64,000 nt of DNA from Clostridium sp. C8-1-8 (GTDB taxonomy: Bacteria; Bacillota; Clostridia; Clostridiales; Clostridiaceae): contig NZ_JAABNO010000001.1 in NCBI RefSeq assembly GCF_009928445.1, forward strand, positions 248,001 to 312,000, read 5' to 3'. A program made the translations under genes and the position numbers. Below the pieces are notes generated by a model. The model did no database searches. It was not told the DNA's origin and saw nothing but the letters and a program-made list of their open reading frames with translations. Positions within the stretch are counted from its first letter, which is position 1. Each line of letters starts with the position of its first letter. Below, piece by piece: positions 1 through 7,675 of the stretch.

Positions 1-196
1 AGGCGGCATATATAGTGTTGGACCTGCTGCAGAACTTGAATTAGCAGATAGATATATAAAAGCTGTACTTAGATTCTTTGGAGTAACAGATGTTCAGTCT
101 GTAGTAGTTGAAGGTGCTAACTTCACTCCAGATAAAGCTGAGGAGATTAAGGCTGCTGCAATAGCTAATGCAAAGGAAGTAGCTAAGAAGTTTTAA
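1..196 (+). CDS. azoR: FMN-dependent NADH-azoreductase, C-terminal fragment
   Basis: Only the last 64 codons are present; the gene begins before the window. The visible tail reads through a GPAAELELADRY segment and ends in an alanine/lysine-rich helix (AAAIANAKEVAKKF), the usual C-terminus of the AzoR flavodoxin-fold family. These homodimeric cytosolic FMN enzymes reduce quinones and azo compounds with NADH. The catalytic and flavin-binding regions lie outside the window, so the call rests on tail similarity alone. The gene is closed by the hairpin at 351-390, which it shares with the opposite-strand gene. Confidence 0.7.
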   Translation, partial: GGIYSVGPAAELELADRYIKAVLRFFGVTDVQSVVVEGANFTPDKAEEIKAAAIANAKEVAKKF

Positions 197-350
197 TAAA
201 GCTACTGTAAAAGTGTTATTTAATTAATTGTAATGGTGGTCTATTATAGCATCTTCTATATATACTTAATTACAAGAGCAAGCTTAAAATAAATATGAAA
301 ATCTATTTATATGATTTTTGTTTCTTATTTATTCAAAGATATAAATTGGT

Positions 351-390
351 AAGGAGCTAATAGTAAACGTAAAGTTACTGTTAGCTCCTT
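351..390. terminator. Bidirectional hairpin between convergent genes
   Basis: A 16-nt arm (351-366) pairs with 375-390, with one G-U pair and an 8-nt loop. It lies between the azoreductase tail and the convergent 138-aa gene. The downstream U-tract is short on both strands, so efficiency is uncertain. Confidence 0.6.
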
Positions 391-394
391 TTGA

Positions 395-811
395 TTATAC
401 TGGAAGTGGTTTTCTATCCTTTATTAAAATATGGATATCCTCATGAACCTTAACTATAGCATCAATTACCTTGCTGTCAGGTAAGTCATAAGATCTTGCA
501 AGAATTATCTTAAGTTCATTTAATCCTATTAAATACTCAAATTCCTTACCGCTGTCAAAGCCCTCTTTTAAGGATACTATGGCTCTAGTATCACATATTG
601 TACATTTAGCAGTATCTTGTTCGTCTCCTATAAATTCTATAAAGTCAAGTACCTCATCATAGGTTACTAATTTAGGATCCACATATACAATTGCAGAAAA
701 AGGATCATTTTTTGCGTTTATATCTAATTTATTAACCCAATAGAACTCATTTAAAGTATTCTCAATTCTTGATTCTAAGTCGCCGCTATCAAGTATTCTT
801 TTATACTCCAT
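395..811 (-). CDS. Hypothetical acidic 138-aa protein
   Basis: I do not recognise this family. The product is soluble, acidic and without signal peptide or membrane segment. It holds one CTIC pair (about residues 70-73), which could bind a metal or be redox active, but nothing else supports that. The start is placed at ATG 811 rather than the upstream in-frame GTG at 820, because an AAGGAG site sits 8 nt before the ATG and overlaps the GTG. It is monocistronic, convergent with the azoreductase and divergent from the SDR gene. Function unknown. Confidence 0.75.
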   Translation of the reverse strand: MEYKRILDSGDLESRIENTLNEFYWVNKLDINAKNDPFSAIVYVDPKLVTYDEVLDFIEFIGDEQDTAKCTICDTRAIVSLKEGFDSGKEFEYLIGLNELKIILARSYDLPDSKVIDAIVKVHEDIHILIKDRKPLPV

Positions 812-994
812 TGCAATCACTCCTTTCTACAAATATATTTTTTCTATATTTATATGTCTCTATACTAGAATTATTCAGCAATAAAGGGTTAACAAATATG
901 AGGTGCAATCATTAAACATTTTATGAAAAGGATAAAATACTTTTTTAAAAGGAATAATAGATAAGATAGATTTTAGATTTTAGAGGTGATAAAA

Positions 995-1867
995 ATGGAT
1001 AAAAATCATAAATTTCCTACAAGTTTTCCACCACAACATCAAGATAGACAGCCAGGTTTTGAAAATGAGATGGATCCTAGACCAATTTTTGAGATGGAAG
1101 GCTACAATCAATCTTCCAACAGGTTGAAAGATAAGGTTGCCATAATAACTGGAGGAGATAGTGGAATAGGAAGAGCAGTGTCTATAGCTTTTGCTAAAGA
1201 AGGAGCTAAAGTAGCCATAGTTTATCTTCATGAAGAGGATGATGCAGAAGAAACAAAGACAGTAATAGATAAATATGGCGCACAGTGTATGCTAATAAGT
1301 GGAGATATAGGGTATGAAGACTTCTGTGGGCAAGTAGTTAAGAAAGTAATAGATCAATGGGGTAAAATAGATATTTTAGTTAACAATGCAGCAGAGCAAC
1401 ATGTACAAAATAGTCTAAAGGATATAAGTGCGGATCAGCTTGAGAAAACTTTCAGAACTAATGTATTTGGTGCTTTCTATCTAACTAAGGCAGTTTTGCC
1501 ACATATGAGATGTGGAGCTAACATAATAAATACTACATCTATAACAGCTTACCTAGGCAATGAAACTTTACTTGATTATTCTTCTACTAAAGGTGCTTTA
1601 GTTAGCTTTACAAGATCTTTATCTCAAAACCTTGCAGAGACAGGGATAAGGGTTAATGCTGTTGCACCAGGACCAATTTGGACGCCATTAATACCAGCTA
1701 GCTTCAATGCTCAAGATGTTCAAAAGTTTGGATCAGACTCACCTTTAGGTAGAGCAGGGCAACCAGTTGAGTTGGCTCAAGCCTATGTATTTTTGGCATC
1801 AAATGATGCATCTTATATTACTGGCCAGACCATACATGTAAATGGTGGTAATATAGTTAATGGATAA
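995..1867 (+). CDS. SDR-family oxidoreductase, stress-protein type (YdaD/YghA-like)
   Basis: A 290-aa short-chain dehydrogenase of the extended-N-terminus group typified by Bacillus general stress protein 39 (YdaD) and E. coli YghA. Residues 1-45 form the group's proline-rich leader; the Rossmann dinucleotide motif TGGDSGIG is at 52-59, the NNAA motif near 130-133, the catalytic Ser at about 182 and YxxxK at Tyr195/Lys199, so the active site is complete. It should act as a cytosolic NAD(P)-dependent alcohol/aldehyde oxidoreductase; the substrate cannot be told. ATG 995 is preferred to GTG 986, which overlaps the AGAGGTG ribosome-binding site. Single gene, followed by the hairpin at 1950-1996. 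Confidence 0.85.
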   Translation: MDKNHKFPTSFPPQHQDRQPGFENEMDPRPIFEMEGYNQSSNRLKDKVAIITGGDSGIGRAVSIAFAKEGAKVAIVYLHEEDDAEETKTVIDKYGAQCMLISGDIGYEDFCGQVVKKVIDQWGKIDILVNNAAEQHVQNSLKDISADQLEKTFRTNVFGAFYLTKAVLPHMRCGANIINTTSITAYLGNETLLDYSSTKGALVSFTRSLSQNLAETGIRVNAVAPGPIWTPLIPASFNAQDVQKFGSDSPLGRAGQPVELAQAYVFLASNDASYITGQTIHVNGGNIVNG

Positions 1868-1949
1868 TTAATAATTAGGTCTGATATTTATTACAAAAAA
1901 CAATTTGGATATACCAATTTATTATGCTAATAAATATTTTGACACAATT

Positions 1950-1996
1950 CTTACTGATATCCATCTATATAATATAGATAGATGAATATCAGTAAG
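1950..1996. terminator. Long hairpin between convergent genes
   Basis: Arms 1950-1967 and 1979-1996 (CTTACTGATATCCATCTA against its near-perfect complement, one mismatch) form an 18-bp stem between the SDR gene and the convergent small ORF. There is no real U-tract on either side, so it may be a processing or transcript-protecting hairpin rather than an intrinsic terminator. Confidence 0.5.
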
Positions 1997-2003
1997 CTAT
2001 TAG

Positions 2004-2162
2004 CTAATCATCAAATTTTCTCTCCATCTTATGTTTCTCTTTTAACACATCTTCTTCAGATAAGCCTGTTTGTTTTACTATCTCTGTTAATCCAACATTA
2101 TGTTCAAGGAACTTTCTAGCAGATTCCATTTGTTTTTCATGCATTCCTTTTTTATTTGGCAT
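2004..2162 (-). CDS. Small basic 52-aa protein
   Basis: An ORF with a good GAAAGGAG site about 8 nt before ATG 2162. The 52-aa product is highly charged, with no membrane segment. Its middle (VGLTEIVKQTGLSEEDVLK) has the helix-turn-helix-like look seen at the C-terminal tail of Rpn/PD-(D/E)XK transposase-like proteins. The rest of such a protein is absent, so it is either an independent small protein or a remnant with a functional start. It is convergent with the SDR gene and shares its hairpin. Function unknown. Confidence 0.6.
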   Translation of the reverse strand: MPNKKGMHEKQMESARKFLEHNVGLTEIVKQTGLSEEDVLKEKHKMERKFDD

Positions 2163-2402
2163 AATCAACACTCCTTTCAATGTTATTATTTGATTAATCC
2201 TAAAGATTTAAACTAGAATAAAAAGAGAGTTGTACTAAAGAGTTCCTATATGTAAAGTTAATATATAATTGTTTCAAATTCGCGGGCTTTGGAGATTTTT
2301 TTGGACAAGTGAAAATTAATAGTTGAAGTTTGGATCTTATAAGCTATAGAATTAATCTCAAGAAATTAGTAAAATAGTTATAATGAAGAAGGAGAAGATA
2401 TT

Positions 2403-2843
2403 ATGGAGTGGATTTTAAAGCATTATAACCAATTAACAATAGACGAGCTTTATGAAATACTTAAGTCTAGAATGGAAGTGTTTATAGGAGAGCAAAGAGT
2501 TACTGAACAAGACTTGGATGATAGAGATAAAGACTGTTATCATCTTTTTGCAGTAGATAATGGAAGAGTGGTAGCCTATTGCAGGATTATTAAAGCTGGA
2601 GTTGCTTATAAAGATCCTTCCATCGGAAGAGTTTTAGTTATAAAAAGTCATAGAAGACTTGGCCTAGCCAGCAAAATGATGGTAAAGGCTATGAAATTTA
2701 TAAGAGATGAACTTAAAGAAGAAAGTATAACCCTATCAGCCCAGCAATACGTGGTAGATTTATATGAATCCTTAGGTTTTAAAAGAAAGTCTGATGTATA
2801 TATGGAGGCTGGAATACCTCATATTAAAATGAGATATGAGTAA
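2403..2843 (+). CDS. GNAT acetyltransferase, ElaA-like
   Basis: A 146-aa single-domain GNAT protein. The N-terminal VFIGEQRVTEQDLDDRDKD segment matches the ElaA subfamily signature (FVVEQxCxYxExDGxD), and the acetyl-CoA-binding V/RxxGxA segment appears as SHRRLGLASKMM (about residues 82-93), followed by the C-terminal LYESLGF strand-helix typical of GNATs. ElaA proteins are cytosolic N-acetyltransferases with poorly defined substrates. The start is fixed by GAAGGAGAAG 8-13 nt upstream. Monocistronic, closed by the hairpin at 2860-2892. Confidence 0.85.
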   Translation: MEWILKHYNQLTIDELYEILKSRMEVFIGEQRVTEQDLDDRDKDCYHLFAVDNGRVVAYCRIIKAGVAYKDPSIGRVLVIKSHRRLGLASKMMVKAMKFIRDELKEESITLSAQQYVVDLYESLGFKRKSDVYMEAGIPHIKMRYE

Positions 2844-2859
2844 ATGATTATAAGAAAGT

Positions 2860-2892
2860 TAGAGGCTATAATATTTAGCTTCTATTTTTTTG
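2860..2892 (+). terminator. Intrinsic terminator after GNAT gene
   Basis: A 9-bp stem (TAGAGGCTA 2860-2868 with TAGCTTCTA 2876-2884, one G-U) followed by a T6 run. Confidence 0.7.
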
Positions 2893-3008
2893 CCTAAAGT
2901 ATTTTATCCATATAAATTTAGAAAGTAAGAGGCATAAAGAAATAGCATTGAAGAAAGAACAGTGAGAAAAATTTCTATAATAATAGTAAAAAAATTCAAT
3001 AAAAACAG

Positions 3009-3037
3009 TTGACTTTATGAAATAAATGGAATAATAT
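3009..3037 (+). promoter_or_regulatory. Promoter of padR-DUF2812-natAB operon
   Basis: TTGACT (3009-3014), 17-bp spacer, TAATAT (3032-3037): a close SigA match. The -10 box runs into the first palindrome of the operator at 3035-3068, so a bound regulator would block RNA polymerase. Confidence 0.7.
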
Positions 3038-3068
3038 ATCAGTAAGCGATATATCGGTTAGCGATATA
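3035..3068. promoter_or_regulatory. Tandem palindromic operator, likely for the PadR protein
   Basis: Two overlapping copies of a 19-bp palindrome TATATCG-N5-CGATATA. Copy 1 is 3035-3053 (one arm mismatch), copy 2 is 3050-3068 (perfect arms). The period is 15 bp, and the spacers GTAAG and GTTAG are alike. The site covers the -10 box and start region of the operon whose first gene is a PadR regulator, so negative autoregulation is inferred. Confidence 0.6.
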
Positions 3069-3102
3069 AAAACTGATAACTAAGGGAGATGACCTAAGAT
3101 AG

Positions 3103-3426
3103 ATGAAGGATGCTAAAAAGTATATTCCTTTAACAGAAGCTACATATTATATACTCCTTTCCTTAACAGAGACTATGCATGGTTATGGCATAATGCAAAA
3201 AGTTGAAGAAATGACTGAAGGTCAAGTAAAGCTTGGACCTGGAACCTTGTATGGAGCTATAAGCAAACTAGTTAAAGAGGAAATAATAGTGGAAGTGGTT
3301 AATGAGTTTGACTCAAGAAGAAAAAGCTATTCATTAACTGAATTAGGCAAAGAGGTAGTTAGATTAGAACACGCAAGAATTAAATTGCTTTATGAAAATG
3401 GTAAGTCGGCGATAGCTAAATTATAG
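3103..3426 (+). CDS. PadR-family transcriptional repressor
   Basis: A 107-aa winged-helix protein starting with the family hallmark LTEATYYILLSL (about residues 7-18), followed by MHGYGIMQKVEE and LGPGTLYGAISKL, the PadR recognition-helix region. It is a short PadR with a C-terminal dimerisation helix. Such proteins repress neighbouring efflux or transport genes and release DNA on binding a small hydrophobic ligand. It heads an operon with a DUF2812 protein and NatAB. The stop codon just upstream of ATG 3103 excludes an earlier start; the GGGAG site lies a rather long 14 nt away, suggesting modest translation. Confidence 0.9.
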   Translation: MKDAKKYIPLTEATYYILLSLTETMHGYGIMQKVEEMTEGQVKLGPGTLYGAISKLVKEEIIVEVVNEFDSRRKSYSLTELGKEVVRLEHARIKLLYENGKSAIAKL

Positions 3427-3446
3427 TATATATTTTGGAGGGCAAT

Positions 3447-3974
3447 ATGAAAAGTGGAGAGAAGAGTATAACAAAATACAGGCCTTTCTTTATATGGCAG
3501 CACGATGCTGAAGAAAGATGGTTAAGGGAAATGAGCCTCAAGGGATACGAATTAGTATCTGTGAGAGTATGCAGATTTAAGTTTAGAGTCTGTGAACCAA
3601 AGGATGTAGTGTATAAGCTTGATTACAGAAGACTTAAAAAGTATGAAAAGGATAATTACCTAACTATATTCGAAGAGTCAGGCTGGCAGCTTGTAACCAC
3701 TTGCAAGAGCTGGATTTATTTTAAAAGTGAAGCAATAAACAGTGAAGAACTGGACATTTTCAATGATGTAGAGTCAAAAGCTGAGATGATTAGGGATATT
3801 CAAAAGCTGTTAGCTTTACTTACAGTTGCAGAGCTAATTTGCTTTACATCAGTAATTCTACAGCCAGATAGGTCAGTAATATTATATATTTTTTGGATAT
3901 TAATAATTGGATTTTTTATATACGGCAATATAAAAATGTTTTTTAAATATAGAGAATTAAAGAAAAAGTTATAG
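3447..3974 (+). CDS. DUF2812 membrane protein
   Basis: A 175-aa protein of the DUF2812 family, which commonly follows PadR genes in Firmicutes. The N-terminal soluble part carries the family pattern YRPFFIWQHDAEERWLREMS and GYELVSV; two hydrophobic segments lie near residues 122-143 and 149-166, with a basic C-terminus. The role is unknown; by context it may assist or sense the NatAB exporter. The start is ATG 3447, because the in-frame TTG at 3435 overlaps the TTGGAGGG ribosome-binding site. It begins 20 nt after padR and ends 19 nt before natA. Confidence 0.8.
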   Translation: MKSGEKSITKYRPFFIWQHDAEERWLREMSLKGYELVSVRVCRFKFRVCEPKDVVYKLDYRRLKKYEKDNYLTIFEESGWQLVTTCKSWIYFKSEAINSEELDIFNDVESKAEMIRDIQKLLALLTVAELICFTSVILQPDRSVILYIFWILIIGFFIYGNIKMFFKYRELKKKL

Positions 3975-3993
3975 ATGGAAAGGGTGAATATAT

Positions 3994-4725
3994 ATGCTAG
4001 AGGTTAAAAACTTAACTAAAACTTTTAAGAATACTAAGGCAGTAAAAGAAGTGAGTTTTACTGTTAATCCGGGAGAAATAGTAGGTCTTCTTGGAGAAAA
4101 TGGTGCAGGAAAGACCACAACAATGAGAATGGTTTCTACACTTTTAAAGCCAACTACAGGTACGGTTCTTGTGGATGGATTTGATGTAATCAATGAGCCA
4201 GAAAAGGTTAGAAAAGAGATAGGAATTTTATTTGGTGGAGATGTAGGGCTTTATGATAGATTAACAGCTAGGGAAAACATGCTTTACTTCGCTAATCTTT
4301 ATGGATTTACTAAGGAAGAGGCTGATAGAAGAATCAACGAGCTAGCTGAAGAACTTGATATGAAGGAATATATAGACAAAAAGGTAGGTAAGTTCTCAAG
4401 GGGGATGAAGCAAAAGGTTTCTATTGCAAGATCAATAGTGCATTCTCCATCAGTTATGCTATTTGATGAACCTACAACTGGTTTAGATGTAAGAGCTACA
4501 AGAATAATACAGAACTTTATAAAGAAATGTAAGGCGGAAAATAAAACAATACTGTTTTCTAGTCACTCTATGAGCGAAGTTGAAAGATTGTGCGATAGAG
4601 TAGTAATAATAAATAAAGGTGAGCTTATAGAAGAGGGAACCATAGAAGAATTAAAGAAAAAGTATAATAACAATGATTTAGAAGAAGTGTTTGTTGATCT
4701 TATAGGAGGTGAAAAAGATGAATAA
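3994..4725 (+). CDS. natA: ABC transporter ATP-binding protein, NatA-like
   Basis: A 243-aa ATPase with Walker A GENGAGKT (about 34-41), signature FSRGMKQK (134-141), Walker B VMLFDEP (154-160) and switch histidine in SSHSMSE. The order and the NatB partner match NatA, the ATPase of the NatAB exporter, reported in Bacillus to drive sodium efflux; other Nat-like systems export hydrophobic drugs or peptides. It acts at the cytoplasmic face of the membrane. The last 8 nt overlap the start of natB, implying translational coupling. Under the PadR operator upstream. Confidence 0.88.
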   Translation: MLEVKNLTKTFKNTKAVKEVSFTVNPGEIVGLLGENGAGKTTTMRMVSTLLKPTTGTVLVDGFDVINEPEKVRKEIGILFGGDVGLYDRLTARENMLYFANLYGFTKEEADRRINELAEELDMKEYIDKKVGKFSRGMKQKVSIARSIVHSPSVMLFDEPTTGLDVRATRIIQNFIKKCKAENKTILFSSHSMSEVERLCDRVVIINKGELIEEGTIEELKKKYNNNDLEEVFVDLIGGEKDE

Positions 4726-5893
4726 TTTTCTTACCATATTTAAAAAGGAACTTACAGATATCTTTAGAGATAGAAAGACAATAATATTTAGTATCTTTTT
4801 ACCTATACTAATATATCCAGTGATGTTTGGCCTTGTTAACTACATGATGAAGGATGCTCAAACTGATATTGAGAAAAAGTTAGATCTAGGGATTAAAGGA
4901 AATAAGGATTCTGCCATAGTAAGCATACTAAAAGAGCAGAAAAATATAAATCTTCATTATGATGACAATTTAGATGCTAAGCTTAAAAAAGGGGATGTAT
5001 CTCTTATAGTAGAAGTACCAGAAGGTTTTGATCAAAATATAAAAGACCTTAAGCCAACAACCTTGAAGCTGGTATACGATAAGGATTCAAATAAATCATC
5101 TATGGCTGCATCAAATATAAGAGCGATTTTTGATTCATACTATAAATCCATTGTCAATGCAAGAGTTGAGAGCAAGGGCTTGGATAAAACCTTTTTAAAT
5201 CCTTTTGATATACAACAAGTCACTGCAGACAATAAGAAGAGCAACGGTGATGATATTGGATCTATGATGATAGGAATGCTTCCAACCTTTATAATTATAT
5301 TCATGCTTACTCCAACTCTCTCAATTGCAGCAGACTTCATTGCTGGAGAAAAGGAAAGAGGAACCTTTGAACCACTACTATCTACATCGGTTAGCAGAAT
5401 GTCAATAATGTGGGGCAAGCTAGCCACTCTAGCAACAGTATCAATAATAGCTTTAGTAGCCAGTATGTTAGCTATGGGAGGGTCCTTAGTATATAACTTT
5501 AAGTTAGGTAGCTCCTTGAATATAACGCCTAAGGCTTTAATATTAATTTCAGTATTTGCATTATTTATATTAATATCAGTTTGTGCAGTAGAAATGGCTA
5601 TAAGCATATATGCAAAATCTATAAAAGAAGCAAATTCATTTTTAGCAGGAATTACAGCTCCAGTATTCATATTATCTTATATCCCATTTATGATGGATGC
5701 TAAAACTGTTAAGTTTATATACTTCCATGTACCTATAGTTAACGTAGTAGTACTTATGAAGGAATTTTTAGTTGGAATATTTAATACTCAACATATTCTT
5801 GTGGTAGCAGCTTGGCATATAGTTTATGTAATACTATCACTTCTATTCGCCAAGATAATGTTCTCAAGAGAAGAGGTTATATTTAGAAGCTAG
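4718..5893 (+). CDS. natB: ABC-2 type permease, NatB-like
   Basis: A 391-aa permease starting KKELTDIFRDRKT, the NatB-type N-terminus, with one membrane helix near residues 20-40, a large extracytoplasmic domain to about residue 180, then a block of about five helices ending in a hydrophobic tail. The ATG at 4718 is preferred over an in-frame GTG at 4709 that overlaps its own GGAGGTG site. The substrate is inferred only from NatAB homology. The operon ends at the strong hairpin 5983-6040. Confidence 0.85.
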   Translation: MNNFLTIFKKELTDIFRDRKTIIFSIFLPILIYPVMFGLVNYMMKDAQTDIEKKLDLGIKGNKDSAIVSILKEQKNINLHYDDNLDAKLKKGDVSLIVEVPEGFDQNIKDLKPTTLKLVYDKDSNKSSMAASNIRAIFDSYYKSIVNARVESKGLDKTFLNPFDIQQVTADNKKSNGDDIGSMMIGMLPTFIIIFMLTPTLSIAADFIAGEKERGTFEPLLSTSVSRMSIMWGKLATLATVSIIALVASMLAMGGSLVYNFKLGSSLNITPKALILISVFALFILISVCAVEMAISIYAKSIKEANSFLAGITAPVFILSYIPFMMDAKTVKFIYFHVPIVNVVVLMKEFLVGIFNTQHILVVAAWHIVYVILSLLFAKIMFSREEVIFRS

Positions 5894-5982
5894 AAATGAA
5901 AGTATAAGGTTTCTAAGTTATAACCATAGTAAATCTCTGAATATAATGTTACTAAACCTATATTTATAAATTTTTATGAATG

Positions 5983-6040
5983 AAAGTCATGTTTGAAAAA
6001 AGATTCATTATCTTTTTTATCCATGACTTTTATTTTTTTA
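5983..6040 (+). terminator. Terminator of the padR-natAB operon
   Basis: The outer stem AAAGTCATG/CATGACTTT (5983-5991 with 6022-6030) encloses an inner AAAAAAGAT/ATCTTTTTT stem and is followed by a T-rich tail. The CATG-containing stem base recurs in several other terminators of this window. Confidence 0.8.
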
Positions 6041-6651
6041 GTACTTTTAAACCTTTGGTTTTAATATTCCAATACCAGCTTGATTAAAACCTCTAAGGAT
6101 AAGGATATATATGATGCCAAGTAGTTTCTTCACATCTGCAATTATAATTTTTTCTACCAGGCCAAAGGATAATTTAATGGGTGAAAAGTGTTAATATGTG
6201 ATTGATGGTTACAAAAATATGTTTATATAAAAATTATAAAGTTATATAATAGATGGGGTGTATAGTAATATGCTTAATAGGCAAGTATAAAAATATATGT
6301 TACTGGAATAATAGTATAGGATTACATATAATTATATAATAATGAAGAATTATGATAGTTCAGACTGTTCTTATTTAAACTAGATTAGTATTTAATTAAT
6401 AAATAACTATTCTATTAAAGCCTTAGATATGTTTGTTGTAACTATCAATTTTATTGATTTCATTGGATATATAACTTAGTGATAAAGCTATAGAGCTTAT
6501 AATAGTGAAAGCCGTTTGGACATGCTGTTATTGAGAAATTAAAAATTAAATATTTATTAAATATTAAAGCTGTAATTAAAATGTAATTAAAACTAAATAT
6601 GTCTTTGTTATATTAAGTAAGGCAATTATTATAGATGAAAGGATTTGTATT
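6041..6651. other. Non-coding stretch before glycosidase gene
   Basis: About 610 bp of AT-rich sequence without a credible ORF on either strand. A stop-bounded minus-strand frame at about 6057-6200 has neither start codon nor ribosome-binding site. No convincing structured RNA was seen; it presumably holds the promoter of the gene at 6652. Confidence 0.5.
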
Positions 6652-7665
6652 ATGAAGAAGAAAAAAGCAAGGAACAAAAGTAGGTTTTCATACAAAAAGT
6701 TTGCTTTGTTTATAGTTTACATAATAGTATTTACAATTGTAACTTCGCCTATAATATTATTATTCGGTCCATATAATGATGTTAGAAAGATGGTTTTAGG
6801 TACTGTTTTGGGTACGAGGCACAGTTATCTTATAACTAAATTTTTACCTGAGTCAACTATAAATGACTTGTTGGATAAAACCAGCGAATCTGCACCAACA
6901 ATGAAAGAAGATACTAGTTTAATTAATATAAAGAATACTTTTGGCAATGATATAGAGAGATATGACTTCCATACAGACAGATATGATGGGTATATGCTTG
7001 AGGTAAAGAACCCTAAGAAAGTAAGAGTGGCGATGACTAAGTACTTAGGCAAGGTTGGAGAAAAAACCAGCGAGTTTGCCAAGGATTATAATGCCATTGC
7101 TGCAATAAATGGAGGGGCTTTTAGTGACCAGACTCCAGATGGAAAGCTTTATGAAGGTACAGGAGCTGTACCTGGAGGATATGTAATTTCTGATGGTAAG
7201 GTTATATACCCAAAAGAGAATATAAATTACGATGACGCTAAAAGTGCTGTTGCAATAAGTAAAAGTGGAGTGCTTATAGTTGGAAACTATACCATAAACG
7301 ATTTGAAAAAACTAAATGTAAAAGAAGCTATGTGCTTTTCAGAGGTTCCTATAATCGTGAATGGTCAAAGGCAGATTAAGGCTAAGGATAAGTTTATAGA
7401 TGGAATTAATCCTAGAACAGCAATAGGACAAAAAAGTGATGGAACCATCTTACTTCTTGTTATAGATGGAAGAAAGAGCGTTAGTAAAATTGGAGCTAAT
7501 ATGTATGATGTTCAAGAGATAATGATGTCAAGAGGAGCAGTGAATGCAGGAAAGCTTGATGGTGGTTATTCAAGTACCATGTATTATGATGGAGAAGTTA
7601 TTAACTCACCTAATGTTTGGTCTGGGGAGAGAAAGGTAGCCACAGCATTTTATGTGGAAAAGTAG
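6652..7665 (+). CDS. Membrane-anchored phosphodiester glycosidase (NAGPA-domain)
   Basis: A 337-aa protein: basic N-terminus, one membrane helix (about residues 16-39), then an extracellular domain with the family landmarks IAAINGGAFSD, NPRTAIGQKSDGTILLLVIDGR and MSRGAVNAGKLDGGYSSTMYYDGE. These match the phosphodiester glycosidase domain (N-acetylglucosamine-1-phosphodiester alpha-N-acetylglucosaminidase family, formerly DUF2233) found in bacterial exopolysaccharide and wall-modifying proteins. It likely cleaves sugar-phosphodiester bonds in wall or capsule polymers; the exact substrate is unknown. The next gene starts 10 nt downstream, and both end at the terminator 8710-8762. Confidence 0.8.
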   Translation: MKKKKARNKSRFSYKKFALFIVYIIVFTIVTSPIILLFGPYNDVRKMVLGTVLGTRHSYLITKFLPESTINDLLDKTSESAPTMKEDTSLINIKNTFGNDIERYDFHTDRYDGYMLEVKNPKKVRVAMTKYLGKVGEKTSEFAKDYNAIAAINGGAFSDQTPDGKLYEGTGAVPGGYVISDGKVIYPKENINYDDAKSAVAISKSGVLIVGNYTINDLKKLNVKEAMCFSEVPIIVNGQRQIKAKDKFIDGINPRTAIGQKSDGTILLLVIDGRKSVSKIGANMYDVQEIMMSRGAVNAGKLDGGYSSTMYYDGEVINSPNVWSGERKVATAFYVEK

Positions 7666-7675
7666 GTGAACTGTT

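Noticed and set aside
6057..6200. Minus-strand open frame with a hydrophobic stretch (ADVKKLLGIIYILILRGF)
   Set aside because: It has no start codon and no ribosome-binding site, and no family is recognised; probably chance.
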